22,719 nt of DNA, from NCBI GenBank assembly GCA_004561785.1, contig SFUB01000011.1, positions 1-22,719 on the forward strand. Reading direction: 5' to 3'. The stretch comes from a bacterium (GTDB lineage Bacteria > Bacillota_I > Bacilli_A > RFN20 > CAG-826). Below the pieces are notes generated by a model. It did not search any database. It was not told the origin of the DNA and saw only the letters and a list, made by a program, of their open reading frames with translations. Of the stretch, positions 15,457 to 22,716 are shown piece after piece. Position numbers and translations under genes: made by a program. How positions within the stretch are numbered: the stretch's first letter is position 1; each line of letters begins with the position of its first letter.

Positions 15457-15932
15457 GAATCTCCATCTACTGCATCGGCAAGCTCAAGGAATCCTATTGG
15501 AGGGAGGCCATCGCCGAATATTCCAAGAGGATCCAAGGCTACGCGAAGCTTGAGATCTATGAGTTCCCAGATTGCCCAACCCCGGAGAAAGCCTCCATTT
15601 CCGTCGAAGAGGAGATCAAGAACAAGGAAGGTGAGAAAATCCTCGAGAAGCTCCGCCCTTCCGACTTCGTCGTCTCTTTGGACCTCAATCAGAAGGAATA
15701 CGATTCGCTTTCCTTTTCCGACCGACTCGAATCCTGGTTCCGGCAAGGGGGCAGTTCAATCTGCTTTCTCATCGGGGGATCGCTTGGACTAAGCGGGGCT
15801 TTGAAGAAAAGGGCAAATGCCTCCTTCAGCTTCGGCAAGATGACCTTCCCCCATCAACTCGCCAGGGTGATGCTGCTTGAGCAGCTTTATCGGGCTTTCC
15901 GGATCGCCCATCATGAGCCTTATCATAAATGA
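15453..15932 (+). CDS. rlmH: 23S rRNA pseudouridine-1915 N3-methyltransferase RlmH
   Basis: SPOUT-class methyltransferase that methylates pseudouridine 1915 in helix 69 of 23S rRNA, using S-adenosylmethionine. 159 residues, exactly the family size. Seen: N-terminal MRISIYCIGKLKE, YEFPD, the knot segment FLIGGSLGLS, and the C-terminal signature KMTFPHQLARVMLLEQLYRA ending EPYHK. The ATG overlaps the walJ stop (ATGA) and GAGGCGAGGA supplies the ribosome site. Last gene of the gdpP operon. Confidence 0.97.
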   Translation: MRISIYCIGKLKESYWREAIAEYSKRIQGYAKLEIYEFPDCPTPEKASISVEEEIKNKEGEKILEKLRPSDFVVSLDLNQKEYDSLSFSDRLESWFRQGGSSICFLIGGSLGLSGALKKRANASFSFGKMTFPHQLARVMLLEQLYRAFRIAHHEPYHK

Positions 15933-15940
15933 AAGAAACG

Positions 15941-15963
15941 CCCCTTCCTCGCGAAGGGGTTTT
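15941..15963 (+). terminator. rlmH terminator, possibly bidirectional
   Basis: A perfect 7-base stem CCCCTTC with GAAGGGG, 5-base loop, then TTTT. On the minus strand the same hairpin is followed by a T-rich run and would end the converging HAD gene, whose stop codon begins at its edge. Confidence 0.85.
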
Positions 15964-16766
15964 CAGTCGATCAGTCCGTAGTGGCGGAAGGCGTTCGCCC
16001 AGCCGTCTTCATCGATGTCGTCGGTGACGTAGTCGGCGATCGCCTTGGTCTCTTCCTTGGCGTTGCCCATGGCGACCCCGATTCCGGCGTAGAGGAGCAT
16101 CTCGACGTCGTTGCTCCCGTCCCCCAACGCCATCGCGTTCTTCTGGGTGTATCCGTAATATTGAAGGACCGACATGATGCCTTTGGCCTTGTCCGAATCC
16201 TTGAGCATCACGTCCACCGCGTATTCGTCCCAGCGGGCGAATTTGCATTTCCCGAGGTGGGGGGCGATCAGGTTTTCCTCGAATTGGTCGATGAAGGCGA
16301 TCATCTGATAGACCGTGCGATCGTAATGATCGGGATAGTGACGGGGCTGCGGGAAGCGGGTCCCGTATTTCTCATGGGCCGAGATGACGCGGTCGTCGAT
16401 CATGTTGATGTGGCCCTCGTTCTCCTCGATGAGGGTGAGGCCGAATTTGAGCTTTTTGGCGAAGAGGACCATTTTGTCCACGACCTCCGGGGAGATCGGG
16501 TAGCGGTAGATGACGTTCCCGTCGATGATGGCGTTGCTCCCGTTCATGGTGACCAAGCCATCGGGGGTGAAGATATTGAGGATGCCGCTTTTGCGGATCA
16601 GGTAGTAGTTGCGTCCGGAGCAAAGGAAGACCTTGATGCCTTTCTCCTGAAGCTTCAGGGCCGCTTGGATGGCGGAAGGGGGGACGCGGTGGGCAGAATG
16701 GGAAAAGAAAGTCCCATCGATATCCGTGAAAACGATTTTGATGTCCTTCGCTTCGCCCAAAACCAT
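15963..16766 (-). CDS. HAD-superfamily phosphatase, Cof-type
   Basis: Probable sugar-phosphate or nucleotide-related phosphatase of HAD subclass IIB (Cof/YkrA type); the true substrate is unknown. 267 residues, the usual size. Seen: catalytic D15 and D17 in FTDIDGTFF, motif II in VFLCSGR, and motif IV G215-DGSNDVEML, followed by IGVAMGNA and KAIADYVTDD. The C2 cap lies between about 85 and 190. It converges with rlmH. The ATG has no Shine-Dalgarno, and a -10-like hexamer lies 6 bases upstream, so the transcript may be leaderless. Confidence 0.92.
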   Translation of the reverse strand: MVLGEAKDIKIVFTDIDGTFFSHSAHRVPPSAIQAALKLQEKGIKVFLCSGRNYYLIRKSGILNIFTPDGLVTMNGSNAIIDGNVIYRYPISPEVVDKMVLFAKKLKFGLTLIEENEGHINMIDDRVISAHEKYGTRFPQPRHYPDHYDRTVYQMIAFIDQFEENLIAPHLGKCKFARWDEYAVDVMLKDSDKAKGIMSVLQYYGYTQKNAMALGDGSNDVEMLLYAGIGVAMGNAKEETKAIADYVTDDIDEDGWANAFRHYGLID

Positions 16767-16772
16767 TGGCCT

Positions 16773-16780
16773 ATCTTATA
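16773..16780 (-). promoter_or_regulatory. -10 region of the HAD gene, leaderless-type
   Basis: On the minus strand the bases read TATAAGAT. TAAGAT ends exactly 6 bases before the ATG; TATAAG ends 8 bases before it. No ribosome binding site and no clear -35 box are visible. Confidence 0.4.
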
Positions 16781-16812
16781 ACACTCTCGGCCCCTTTGGG
16801 GAGGGACGTTGC

Positions 16813-16850
16813 GGAAAACGCTTCCAAAATCACGGAAATGGAAGTTTTCC
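16813..16850. other. Hairpin in the HAD-lipoprotein intergenic space
   Basis: GGAAAAC-gc-TTCC (16813-16825) pairs with GGAA-GTTTTCC (16840-16850), 11 base pairs with a 2-base bulge. No T-run follows, so it is not a terminator. It lies in the divergent gap 16767-16973 and could be a binding site or have no role. Confidence 0.35.
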
Positions 16851-16973
16851 TGCAAGTTTGAATTAGGTTATTCTACCGCATTCGTGGGTGCTTTTGGAAT
16901 GTAATCGATTTCACGATTTCTTTCTCCCATTCCGTCTTCGGAATCCCGATAATGGCGGGTGGAGAATTCAAAA

Positions 16974-19085
16974 ATGAAAATCAAAAAACTTCTGATTCTG
17001 TCTCTGCCGTCCCTCCTTCTCGCCCTCGCTGGCTGCGCCTCGAACCCGGACGCCCCTTCTTCGAGCTCCGGTTTGGAGTCTTCCTCGTCCGAGGCCGGGA
17101 GCGTTTCATCGAGCGAAGATTCTTCCTCCGAAGATTCTTCCTCCGAAGAGCCCTTCCTCGAGGATTGCTATTCCGTGGAAGAGGCGATTGCTTTGTCCAA
17201 CACCAACAAAGAGTACAACGTCATGGGCACGCTCAAGTACATCACGAACTACTACCATGGCCAGTGCGTGATCGGCGACGACAAAGGCAATGAACTCGAG
17301 GTCTTCGGCCTCCGCGGCGAAGATGGGGAGACCTATTTCGATGAGCTCGAAAACATTCCCTATGCCGGCGACACGGTCATCATCCAAGGCGTGGTCAAGC
17401 AATATAACGGCAAGCCCGAGATGGGCCAAAGCAAGGTGCGCCGCGTCTATTCGACCCACACCCTCCCGAACCAAGAAGGCTACGAGGCCTGCTCCATCTC
17501 CTCTTCCCGTTCCGCGGAAGTCGGGAAGAAAGTCAAACTCACCGGCGTCGTCGCCAAGAGGACCCAAACCCAGAAATTGAGCTACAACGGCTTCTACCTC
17601 ATCGACGGGACCGGCTCCATCTTCGTCTACGGCGGGGAATCCACCGTCCACGTCCAGCCTGGGAACACCGTGACAGTCATCGGGGAAGTCGACCACTTCA
17701 TCGCCGAGGAGGAGGCCAACTACGCGGCAACCTATGGCTACCAAGGCGCGATCCAGATCAAGAATTCCTTCGTCGTCGAAAACAAGAAAGGCCAAGCCGA
17801 GTTCGACCGTTCTTGGATTCAGGAATCCACGATGCGCGAGATCCTGAACACCCCCCTTTCGAACAACATCACGAGTTCCTGCTTCCTCGTCACCGGATTC
17901 GTGAAGAGGGTCCAGGGGGAGGGCTTCGTGAACTACTACCTGAATGACCTCGACGGCCATACCGGCGGCAGGGTCTACACCTCCAACAGCGGCTCCGACT
18001 TCGCTTACCTCGACGATTATCAAGACAAAGTCGTCTCGATGGTCGTCTCGCCCATCAACTGCAAATCGACGATCTCCGGGACCGAATACCGCTTCATCCC
18101 CCTCGACGTGAAGGTCGTCGAAGGCTATTCCTTCGACCTCTCCTTGGCCCCTCAGTTCGCTTTGGACAACATGGCCATGGATCAATTTGAATCCCTTTAT
18201 AACTACGATCCGGCGATGAAAGTCGCGACCTCCTATTCGAATTCCGCCCTCGGGATCGAAGGGGTGACCCTTTCTTATTCTTCTTCCGACGAAAACGTTT
18301 TGTCCTTCGTCGAGGAAAACGGCGCCCTCGTCTTCCACGTGAATGCGACCGCCTCCTCTTCCGCGACCATCACCGTCAAAGCTTCTTTGAACGGGGTCGA
18401 AGCCTCCGCGACCAAGAAGATCAGCTATGAGGTCCCGAACTTCGATACCATCACCATCGCCGAGGCGATCGAAGCCCCCATCGATACCGAAGTGACCGTC
18501 CGCGGCGTCGTGGCGGGCCGCTGCCTCAATAAAATCGGGGTCTTCCTCGTCGATGATACCGGCATGATCGCGGTTCAGCTCTCTTCGCAGGACGATCTAT
18601 CCAAGCTCACTACGGGCAATGAGGTCATCGTCTCCGGGAAGAGGATCGCAACCGGGGCGAAAAACGACTTCACCGGTCAAATCAACCTCGGCTACAGCAA
18701 AATCGAAGCCATCGTTGGATCCGGCAAATCCTATTCCCGCGAGCACATCCAGGAATCCACGATCGATCAATTGGCCTCGATTCCCTTAACCGAGAACGTG
18801 ACCACGAACCTCTACCATGTTTCTTGCTTCGCCAAAGACGTGGTGACGAACCGCGGATACCGCCTCCTGTTCCTTTATGCGGATGAAGCCGCCTCCGGGA
18901 ACGAGAACTCCAAATATTTGCGAGTCTACTCGAACTCCGACACGCAGTGGCAGGCCTATGAGCCGATGCTAGGCAAGCAGGTGAGCGTCGACCTCGCCCT
19001 CGTCAACTGGAACGGGAATGGCTATCAGGCTGGGATCTTCGCCATTTCCGATGGAAACACCACGATTGTTACCCCGGTCGCTTGA
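16974..19085 (+). CDS. Large surface lipoprotein with OB-fold and Ig-like modules
   Basis: Predicted lipoprotein of 703 residues, anchored outside the membrane. The signal peptide MKIKKLLILSLPSLLLALAGC has lipobox L18-A-G-C21. A Ser/Glu/Asp-rich linker (about 25-58) follows. The rest is beta-rich: OB-fold-like units such as YNVMGTLKYI, KVKLTGVVAKR and EVTVRGVVAGR; a bacterial Ig-like (Big) segment with LSYSSSDENVLSF and ATITVKASLNG at about 415-490; and a repeated module starting IQEST at 282 and 592. Such proteins in gut bacteria are often adhesins or ligand binders, but no enzyme motif is visible. GGTGGAG lies 9 bases before ATG 16974; GTG 16959 is the less likely start. It is a single-gene unit. 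Confidence 0.85.
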   Translation: MKIKKLLILSLPSLLLALAGCASNPDAPSSSSGLESSSSEAGSVSSSEDSSSEDSSSEEPFLEDCYSVEEAIALSNTNKEYNVMGTLKYITNYYHGQCVIGDDKGNELEVFGLRGEDGETYFDELENIPYAGDTVIIQGVVKQYNGKPEMGQSKVRRVYSTHTLPNQEGYEACSISSSRSAEVGKKVKLTGVVAKRTQTQKLSYNGFYLIDGTGSIFVYGGESTVHVQPGNTVTVIGEVDHFIAEEEANYAATYGYQGAIQIKNSFVVENKKGQAEFDRSWIQESTMREILNTPLSNNITSSCFLVTGFVKRVQGEGFVNYYLNDLDGHTGGRVYTSNSGSDFAYLDDYQDKVVSMVVSPINCKSTISGTEYRFIPLDVKVVEGYSFDLSLAPQFALDNMAMDQFESLYNYDPAMKVATSYSNSALGIEGVTLSYSSSDENVLSFVEENGALVFHVNATASSSATITVKASLNGVEASATKKISYEVPNFDTITIAEAIEAPIDTEVTVRGVVAGRCLNKIGVFLVDDTGMIAVQLSSQDDLSKLTTGNEVIVSGKRIATGAKNDFTGQINLGYSKIEAIVGSGKSYSREHIQESTIDQLASIPLTENVTTNLYHVSCFAKDVVTNRGYRLLFLYADEAASGNENSKYLRVYSNSDTQWQAYEPMLGKQVSVDLALVNWNGNGYQAGIFAISDGNTTIVTPVA
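17114..17149 (+). repeat. Tandem 15-bp repeat in the lipoprotein linker
   Basis: CGAAGATTCTTCCTC occurs at 17114-17128 and 17129-17143, with a partial third copy to 17149. It encodes the SSEDS repeats of the spacer. Its length is a multiple of three, so copy-number change would lengthen or shorten the stalk without a frameshift. Confidence 0.85.
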
Positions 19086-19097
19086 GTTTCTTCTCTT

Positions 19098-19133
19098 GCC
19101 CCGAGCCTTCTTTATGGGCCCGGGGCTTTTTCT
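19098..19133 (+). terminator. Lipoprotein gene terminator
   Basis: GCCCCG pairs with CGGGGC, extended by three more pairs after an A-C mismatch, followed by TTTTTCTT. It starts 13 bases after the stop codon. Confidence 0.8.
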
Positions 19134-19163
19134 TAAGGGGGTGGGGGTCTTTTCCTTGGTTGT

Positions 19164-19171
19164 GGTAGAAT
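19164..19171 (+). promoter_or_regulatory. Extended -10 promoter of the ATP-grasp pair
   Basis: TAGAAT at 19166-19171 is preceded by a TG at 19161-19164 that approximates the extended -10 element. Start of transcription is expected near 19178, about 7 bases before the ATG at 19185. No Shine-Dalgarno sequence is visible. Confidence 0.35.
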
Positions 19172-19184
19172 GTCTCCAATATTT

Positions 19185-19523
19185 ATGGATTACATTGAAT
19201 TCGCCTCTTATTCCCCTTACGTGGATCCTCTCAACAAATTGGTCCACGCCTACCTCGACGCGGAGGGGAACCTCTTTTATGTGGAGCCTGGCTTCTATGA
19301 CGGGTTGCTTGGGTTCCAGGAGAAACGTCCAGAGGCTTTCTCCAGGATCATGGAAGAGATCGACAAGACGGTGAGAAAGCACCATAAGGTCATCTTCACC
19401 GCGGATTTCGAGAATCCTTGGATCGACCGGGAAGGCTTCATCTACCGCGAGATCAGCGACATCACCGATCCTTTGCTGATCTTCGTTGAGGATAAGTCCA
19501 GGGGCAGCGATTACGGGGACTGA
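19185..19523 (+). CDS. Small protein of unknown function, partner of the ATP-grasp-like protein
   Basis: 112 residues, rich in aromatic and acidic residues (MDYIEFASYSPYVDPLNKL at the start, VIFTADFENPWIDREGF in the second half). No signal peptide or membrane helix. I do not recognise the family. It ends 2 bases before the next ATG, so the two genes are probably co-translated and may form a complex. The start ATG 19185 fits the promoter; ATG 19170, which overlaps the -10 box, would add 5 residues. Confidence 0.7.
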   Translation: MDYIEFASYSPYVDPLNKLVHAYLDAEGNLFYVEPGFYDGLLGFQEKRPEAFSRIMEEIDKTVRKHHKVIFTADFENPWIDREGFIYREISDITDPLLIFVEDKSRGSDYGD

Positions 19524-19525
19524 TC

Positions 19526-20425
19526 ATGGACGGGGCCCTCGTTTACTCTCCGCTTAGAAACGCCGATCCTCTCTTCCGAGAGGAGAAAGCGTTTTTGACC
19601 GCCTCTTCCGTCGTCTGCGGAGTCGAGCTCAAATGGCTGGATTTCCTGGAGGCCGAATCCTATCTGGAAACCCGCTTCAAGAAAATCGATTTCCTTTATT
19701 TCTACGATGAGGACCTCTATCTAGAGGACCTCGCCGTTAGGCTTGGGATCCCGACGTTCAACACGCCGGACAATTACCTGCCCGCGCACGATTTGGGCGC
19801 GTTCTACAAAAGGATGAAGGATAATGACCTTCCTTGCCCTGCCTTTTACGCCTCGCCGAACCTTGGGAAATACCCCTTGTCGAGGAACTTCGAATCCCTC
19901 TCCGTCTCGCTGAAAGACGCGGGCGTGTTCTACCCTTTCTGCCTCCGCAGAAAAGAAGAGGTCGCCGTTTATAAACCTTCTTTGTGCCTGACTCCCATCG
20001 AATTCAATGGGGAACTCATGGAACTCGGCTCCACCCCCTTCGTCGCCGAGGAGCATCTCAAAGGCCCTTCCCTTTTGGCTTTGGCCATTGGGGAGCGGTG
20101 CTATGGGGTGCTGGAGAAGAAAGACGGGGCGTATGTGAGATCCCGTTATGACGATCGCTTCGTCCGCCATATGGTCGTGTCCGCTTTGAGGGCCAGCCAA
20201 AGGCAGGCGGGACTATTCCTTCTCCAAAGCGATGGCAGGACGCCTTTGCTTTCCGGCATGTCCTCCAGCCTCAATCTGGCTCTGTTCCAATGCGTCTATC
20301 AGAGCGATCCGGGAGAGGCTTTCTTCGCTCATTTATGCAAGAAGGCCAAGAAGGCGGTTCCCTATTACTATGTCACCTCGACGGAAATAAAAGCCAACCG
20401 GAACAAAAAGAAAGAGAAGGTATAA
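19526..20425 (+). CDS. ATP-grasp-like protein, probably lacking metal ligands
   Basis: 299 residues. The order of elements resembles RimK/glutathione-synthetase-type ATP-grasp ligases: N-terminal alpha/beta domain with FLYFYDEDLYLEDLAVRLGIP and FNTPDNYLPAHDLGAFYKRM; a lid-like part with VAVYKPS (a possible ATP-binding lysine); then FVAEEHLKGPSLLALAIGER, where relatives have the QefI..G.D.R..VIG segment; and GLFLLQSDGRTPLLSGMSSS, where relatives have the catalytic E.N.pG. Here the E and N of that motif seem replaced by G and S. It may therefore be a binding or inactive form. The family call is from pattern alone. The gene ends in a lysine-rich tail and a terminator follows 5 bases later. Confidence 0.55.
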   Translation: MDGALVYSPLRNADPLFREEKAFLTASSVVCGVELKWLDFLEAESYLETRFKKIDFLYFYDEDLYLEDLAVRLGIPTFNTPDNYLPAHDLGAFYKRMKDNDLPCPAFYASPNLGKYPLSRNFESLSVSLKDAGVFYPFCLRRKEEVAVYKPSLCLTPIEFNGELMELGSTPFVAEEHLKGPSLLALAIGERCYGVLEKKDGAYVRSRYDDRFVRHMVVSALRASQRQAGLFLLQSDGRTPLLSGMSSSLNLALFQCVYQSDPGEAFFAHLCKKAKKAVPYYYVTSTEIKANRNKKKEKV

Positions 20426-20430
20426 GAAGA

Positions 20431-20460
20431 AAGCCCCAAGCGCACGCCTGGGGCTTATTT
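20431..20460 (+). terminator. Terminator of the ATP-grasp pair
   Basis: A perfect 8-base stem AAGCCCCA with TGGGGCTT around a 10-base loop, then ATTT. A second hairpin, CCCATC (20471-20476) with GATGGG (20483-20488), lies between it and the converging minus-strand gene and may serve that gene. Confidence 0.75.
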
Positions 20461-20496
20461 CATGAAGGAACCCATCTTCGAGGATGGGCTTCTATT

Positions 20497-21594
20497 TTAT
20501 TTCCCTTGGGGGGAGAAGGCCTTCATGGAGGTCCACATGATCCTCATGCCATAGAGGAAGAGGAAGAGGAACATCCCGATGGAGGACATCGAGGCATTGA
20601 ACAAGAAGCCCAAGCCCAAGGCGAGGATCGCCGGGGCCATGGCTTCCCAATAGGCGATCTTCTGGCATTCCCAGAGGGTGATGACGCGGTAGGGGTTGTT
20701 TTTGCCGCGGGTCACGAGGAAGAGGACGAATCCGAGGAGGATCACGATGCCGCCGTTGATGCCGGCGAGGATGCCGACGTTTTTCCAGGCGAGGGAGATC
20801 TTCTCGCTCTCGTATCCTTTGGTGAGCAGGTTCCTGTAATTGGAACGGGTCGAAGAGACAAAGGCTTGGGGGTCGGAGGTCAGGCTTCCCTCAGGGGTGA
20901 GGCTGCTTAGTTTCTGGCCTTTGAGTCCATCGTAGGTGTAGGAGACGAAGGCGTTGGATGTGGAAGTGGAGCGGTCGGGATAGGCGGCGAAGCTGAATCC
21001 GGAGGGCTTGAAGGCCAAGACGGAGACGCGATAGGTGGTCTTGGTGATGGTCTCGGAAGTCGTCCCATCGCTTCCGGCCACTTCGGTGGTCGTGCTGACT
21101 TCGCGTTGGGAGAGGGCGTTCAGATAGGTCTGCGAGACCATGTCTTCGGTGAAGACGACGCGGAGCTGAGGCTCACCGGTCACATCGCTTTTGGCTTCGT
21201 AATAGTAATTGGCGGTCGTTTCCGTGCCTCCGGCGTTATAAAGAGTCTTGGCGGTGGCTTCGTCATAGGAGAGCAGGCCGTCCGCGTTGACGCCGAAGTC
21301 GATGTTCTTCTCTTTGAGGTCGGCTTGGAATTTGGCGAGGCCGTTGGCGACGCTGGTTCCATTCGCGGACAGGACGGCTTCGCCCATGTTGACCTGCATG
21401 TTGGTCACGAAACTCGGGACCAAGGTGAGGATCACGCCGCAGACGGCGAGGATGATCGGCATCCACCAATGGTATTCCCGGGCGGCCTTGATCGCCGCGT
21501 CGTTATTGATGAGGGTCAAGAACCCGGTCTGAAGTTTTTCTTTCGTCTCCGGGTTCATGCGAGCCCTTTTCACTTTTTTCTGTTTCTTTGACAT
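20497..21594 (-). CDS. Membrane protein with large external domain
   Basis: 365 residues, function unknown. A basic cytoplasmic start (MSKKQKKVKRAR) precedes a membrane helix at about 46-65 (IILAVCGVILTLVPSFV), a roughly 200-residue Ser/Thr-rich domain that should face outside, then three hydrophobic helices near the C-terminus (about 275-295, 320-335, 337-355). One N-terminal helix, an outer domain and a C-terminal helix cluster recall the DUF1189 type, but I cannot confirm that. ATG 21594 is chosen because AAAAGGAT lies 6 bases before it; a TTG-type start at 21621 is unlikely. It is a single minus-strand gene. Confidence 0.8.
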   Translation of the reverse strand: MSKKQKKVKRARMNPETKEKLQTGFLTLINNDAAIKAAREYHWWMPIILAVCGVILTLVPSFVTNMQVNMGEAVLSANGTSVANGLAKFQADLKEKNIDFGVNADGLLSYDEATAKTLYNAGGTETTANYYYEAKSDVTGEPQLRVVFTEDMVSQTYLNALSQREVSTTTEVAGSDGTTSETITKTTYRVSVLAFKPSGFSFAAYPDRSTSTSNAFVSYTYDGLKGQKLSSLTPEGSLTSDPQAFVSSTRSNYRNLLTKGYESEKISLAWKNVGILAGINGGIVILLGFVLFLVTRGKNNPYRVITLWECQKIAYWEAMAPAILALGLGFLFNASMSSIGMFLFLFLYGMRIMWTSMKAFSPQGK

Positions 21595-21789
21595 AGCAAA
21601 ATCCTTTTGCTTATAAAGCAAAAATACGATACACGAGTAGCGGGTTATTTTAAAGGAAAACCGGTGGGCGCTTTATTCGGAGAACCGCATCTTTTCGCCG
21701 CTTGGGGCGTCGCCTTTTCCGAATGGCTTTTATCGGCTTTGCCTGTTTCAAATGCTAAGGAAAGCGAACGCGCTGGATTATCAAGACGG
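21595..21789. other. Intergenic, no gene seen
   Basis: Lies between the membrane protein start and the winged-helix fragment. The open frames in it have no ribosome binding site or motif. It must hold the promoter of the minus-strand membrane protein gene, but I cannot place it with confidence. Confidence 0.5.
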
Positions 21790-22071
21790 TTAACGCTCTT
21801 TTACGTCCCAATAGCCGTTTTTCCTCAATCCGATTCTTTCGATGCAGCCATTATCCTTGAGGTACCTGATGTTCTTTTCGACGGCAGTCGTGCTAATGCC
21901 TAGAATGCTCGCAAGCTGGCTCGACGTGATATTCGGGTTGTTCCTGATTTCCGAAATCATTCTCGTTCTATTGGGCATCAGCCTTCCATCGGTTTTATCC
22001 CCAACCTTATCCCCAACTTTATTCCCAACCACGTTAATCCAATTGAAGGAAATCGTGGCCACGGATTTCAA
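21790..22071 (-). pseudogene. Orphan winged-helix DNA-binding fragment
   Basis: The frame is bounded upstream by a TAA; the only early start is TTG at 22071, without a ribosome site. It encodes about 93 residues: a VGNKVGDKVGDK spacer, then a clear winged helix, MISEIRNNPNITSSQLASIL, followed by GISTTAVEKNIRYLKDNGCI and the wing GYWDV. This is the usual C-terminal end of AlbA_2/RecG-like transcription regulators and Fic proteins, which have the same G-x-K-V-G-D spacers. The N-terminal main domain is missing, so I read it as the leftover end of a deleted gene. A short independent regulator starting at an internal ATG is possible. Confidence 0.55.
21995..22030. repeat. Three tandem 12-bp repeats
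   Basis: Consecutive 12-base units at 21995, 22007 and 22019, consensus TTATCCCCAACC, with one or two changes. On the minus strand they encode VGNK-VGDK-VGDK in the winged-helix fragment. Confidence 0.85.
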
Positions 22072-22121
22072 AGTCTTTTCCGCCCATGACTTTTAAAAAG
22101 CGATCATCGCGCTTCTTGTGT

Positions 22122-22150
22122 TTGGCGTTTCATCCAAGACGGGTTAAGAT
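22122..22150 (+). promoter_or_regulatory. ssrA promoter
   Basis: TTGGCG at 22122-22127, a 17-base spacer and TAAGAT at 22145-22150. Transcription should start near 22157 and leave about 28 bases to be removed from the 5' end by RNase P. Confidence 0.6.
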
Positions 22151-22184
22151 AGGCAATGCCAGTGGCGCAGTTACTTCTTTCGTT

Positions 22185-22587
22185 GGGGCCGTACAGGTTT
22201 TGACGGGGGGATGTCTGGCTCAGGCTGCAGTGGGGTGGCGACCCGAACCGCCAAACCAAAATAACTGACAACAACACTGTCAAACCTTGGATGCTCGGTG
22301 CTTCGCATCGCGCTTCCGCCGCTCTTGCCTAATTAGAGCTCCACAAGATGGACCCCGCCTTTTGCGGGGAGAGCACGTTCACCTCTGACTTCCTCGCTTT
22401 ATAGGGGGCTGGGCGCAATACAAGGCGATAAGCCGCTGGGTTGGCTGGCCCATCGGACGAAAATCTAAAGCCGGGTCCAGGGGAAGTTGGTTCCCGTCGC
22501 CCTCTGGACTAAAAGGCGGGGACTAAACTGTAGAAGCCTCGGTGGGATGCCCTTCGGACCAGGGTTCGATTCCCTGCGACTCCACCA
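22185..22587 (+). ncRNA. ssrA: Transfer-messenger RNA (tmRNA)
   Basis: Rescues ribosomes stalled on broken messages and tags the unfinished protein for proteolysis. The 5' end is GGGGCCG followed by the tRNA-like segment with TTTTGACGGGG; the 3' end has the T arm CAGGG-TTCGATT-CCCTG, CGACTCC and encoded CCA. Length 403 bases. The acceptor stem keeps the G3-U pair read by alanyl-tRNA synthetase. The resume codon is GAC at 22267, after AATAACT as in Bacillus; the tag frame ends with TAA at 22330-22332. The encoded tag is DNNTVKPWMLG followed by ASHRASAALA, 21 residues plus the alanine from the tRNA part. The fifth acceptor pair is C-A, a mismatch. Confidence 0.97.
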
Positions 22588-22598
22588 ATGGAAAATAT

Positions 22599-22630
22599 AG
22601 GTTTGATACAATTTGTGTCAGACCTTTTTT
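22599..22630 (+). terminator. ssrA terminator
   Basis: A 12-base stem including two G-T pairs (22599-22610 with 22614-22625), a 3-base loop and a run of six T. Confidence 0.9.
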
Positions 22631-22642
22631 GTTGCATATAGA
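22614..22642 (+). promoter_or_regulatory. Possible promoter of the gene leaving the window
   Basis: TTGTGT at 22614-22619, a 17-base spacer and TATAGA at 22637-22642. The -35 box lies in the ssrA terminator stem. Start expected near 22649. Confidence 0.35.
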
Positions 22643-22658
22643 GGAAATCACCCTATCT

Positions 22659-22697
22659 GCCAAGTTGGAAGTCAGCCCCGTAGAAGTGCCACTTGGC
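22659..22697 (+). promoter_or_regulatory. Leader hairpin before the last start codon
   Basis: GCCAAGT-t-GG (22659-22668) pairs with CC-ACTTGGC (22689-22697), nine base pairs with one bulged T, around a 20-base loop. It lies between the putative promoter and the ribosome site AAAAGGAG (22707-22714). Such a leader could be a ribosomal protein binding site or another control element; I cannot assign it. Confidence 0.4.
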
Positions 22698-22716
22698 CTG
22701 CTTTAGAAAAGGAGCA

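Noticed and set aside
21995..22030. Three TTATCCCCA units resembling DnaA boxes near replication genes
   Set aside because: They fall inside a coding-like frame and encode the VGDK spacer typical of this protein type. No dnaA, dnaN or AT-rich unwinding region is present.
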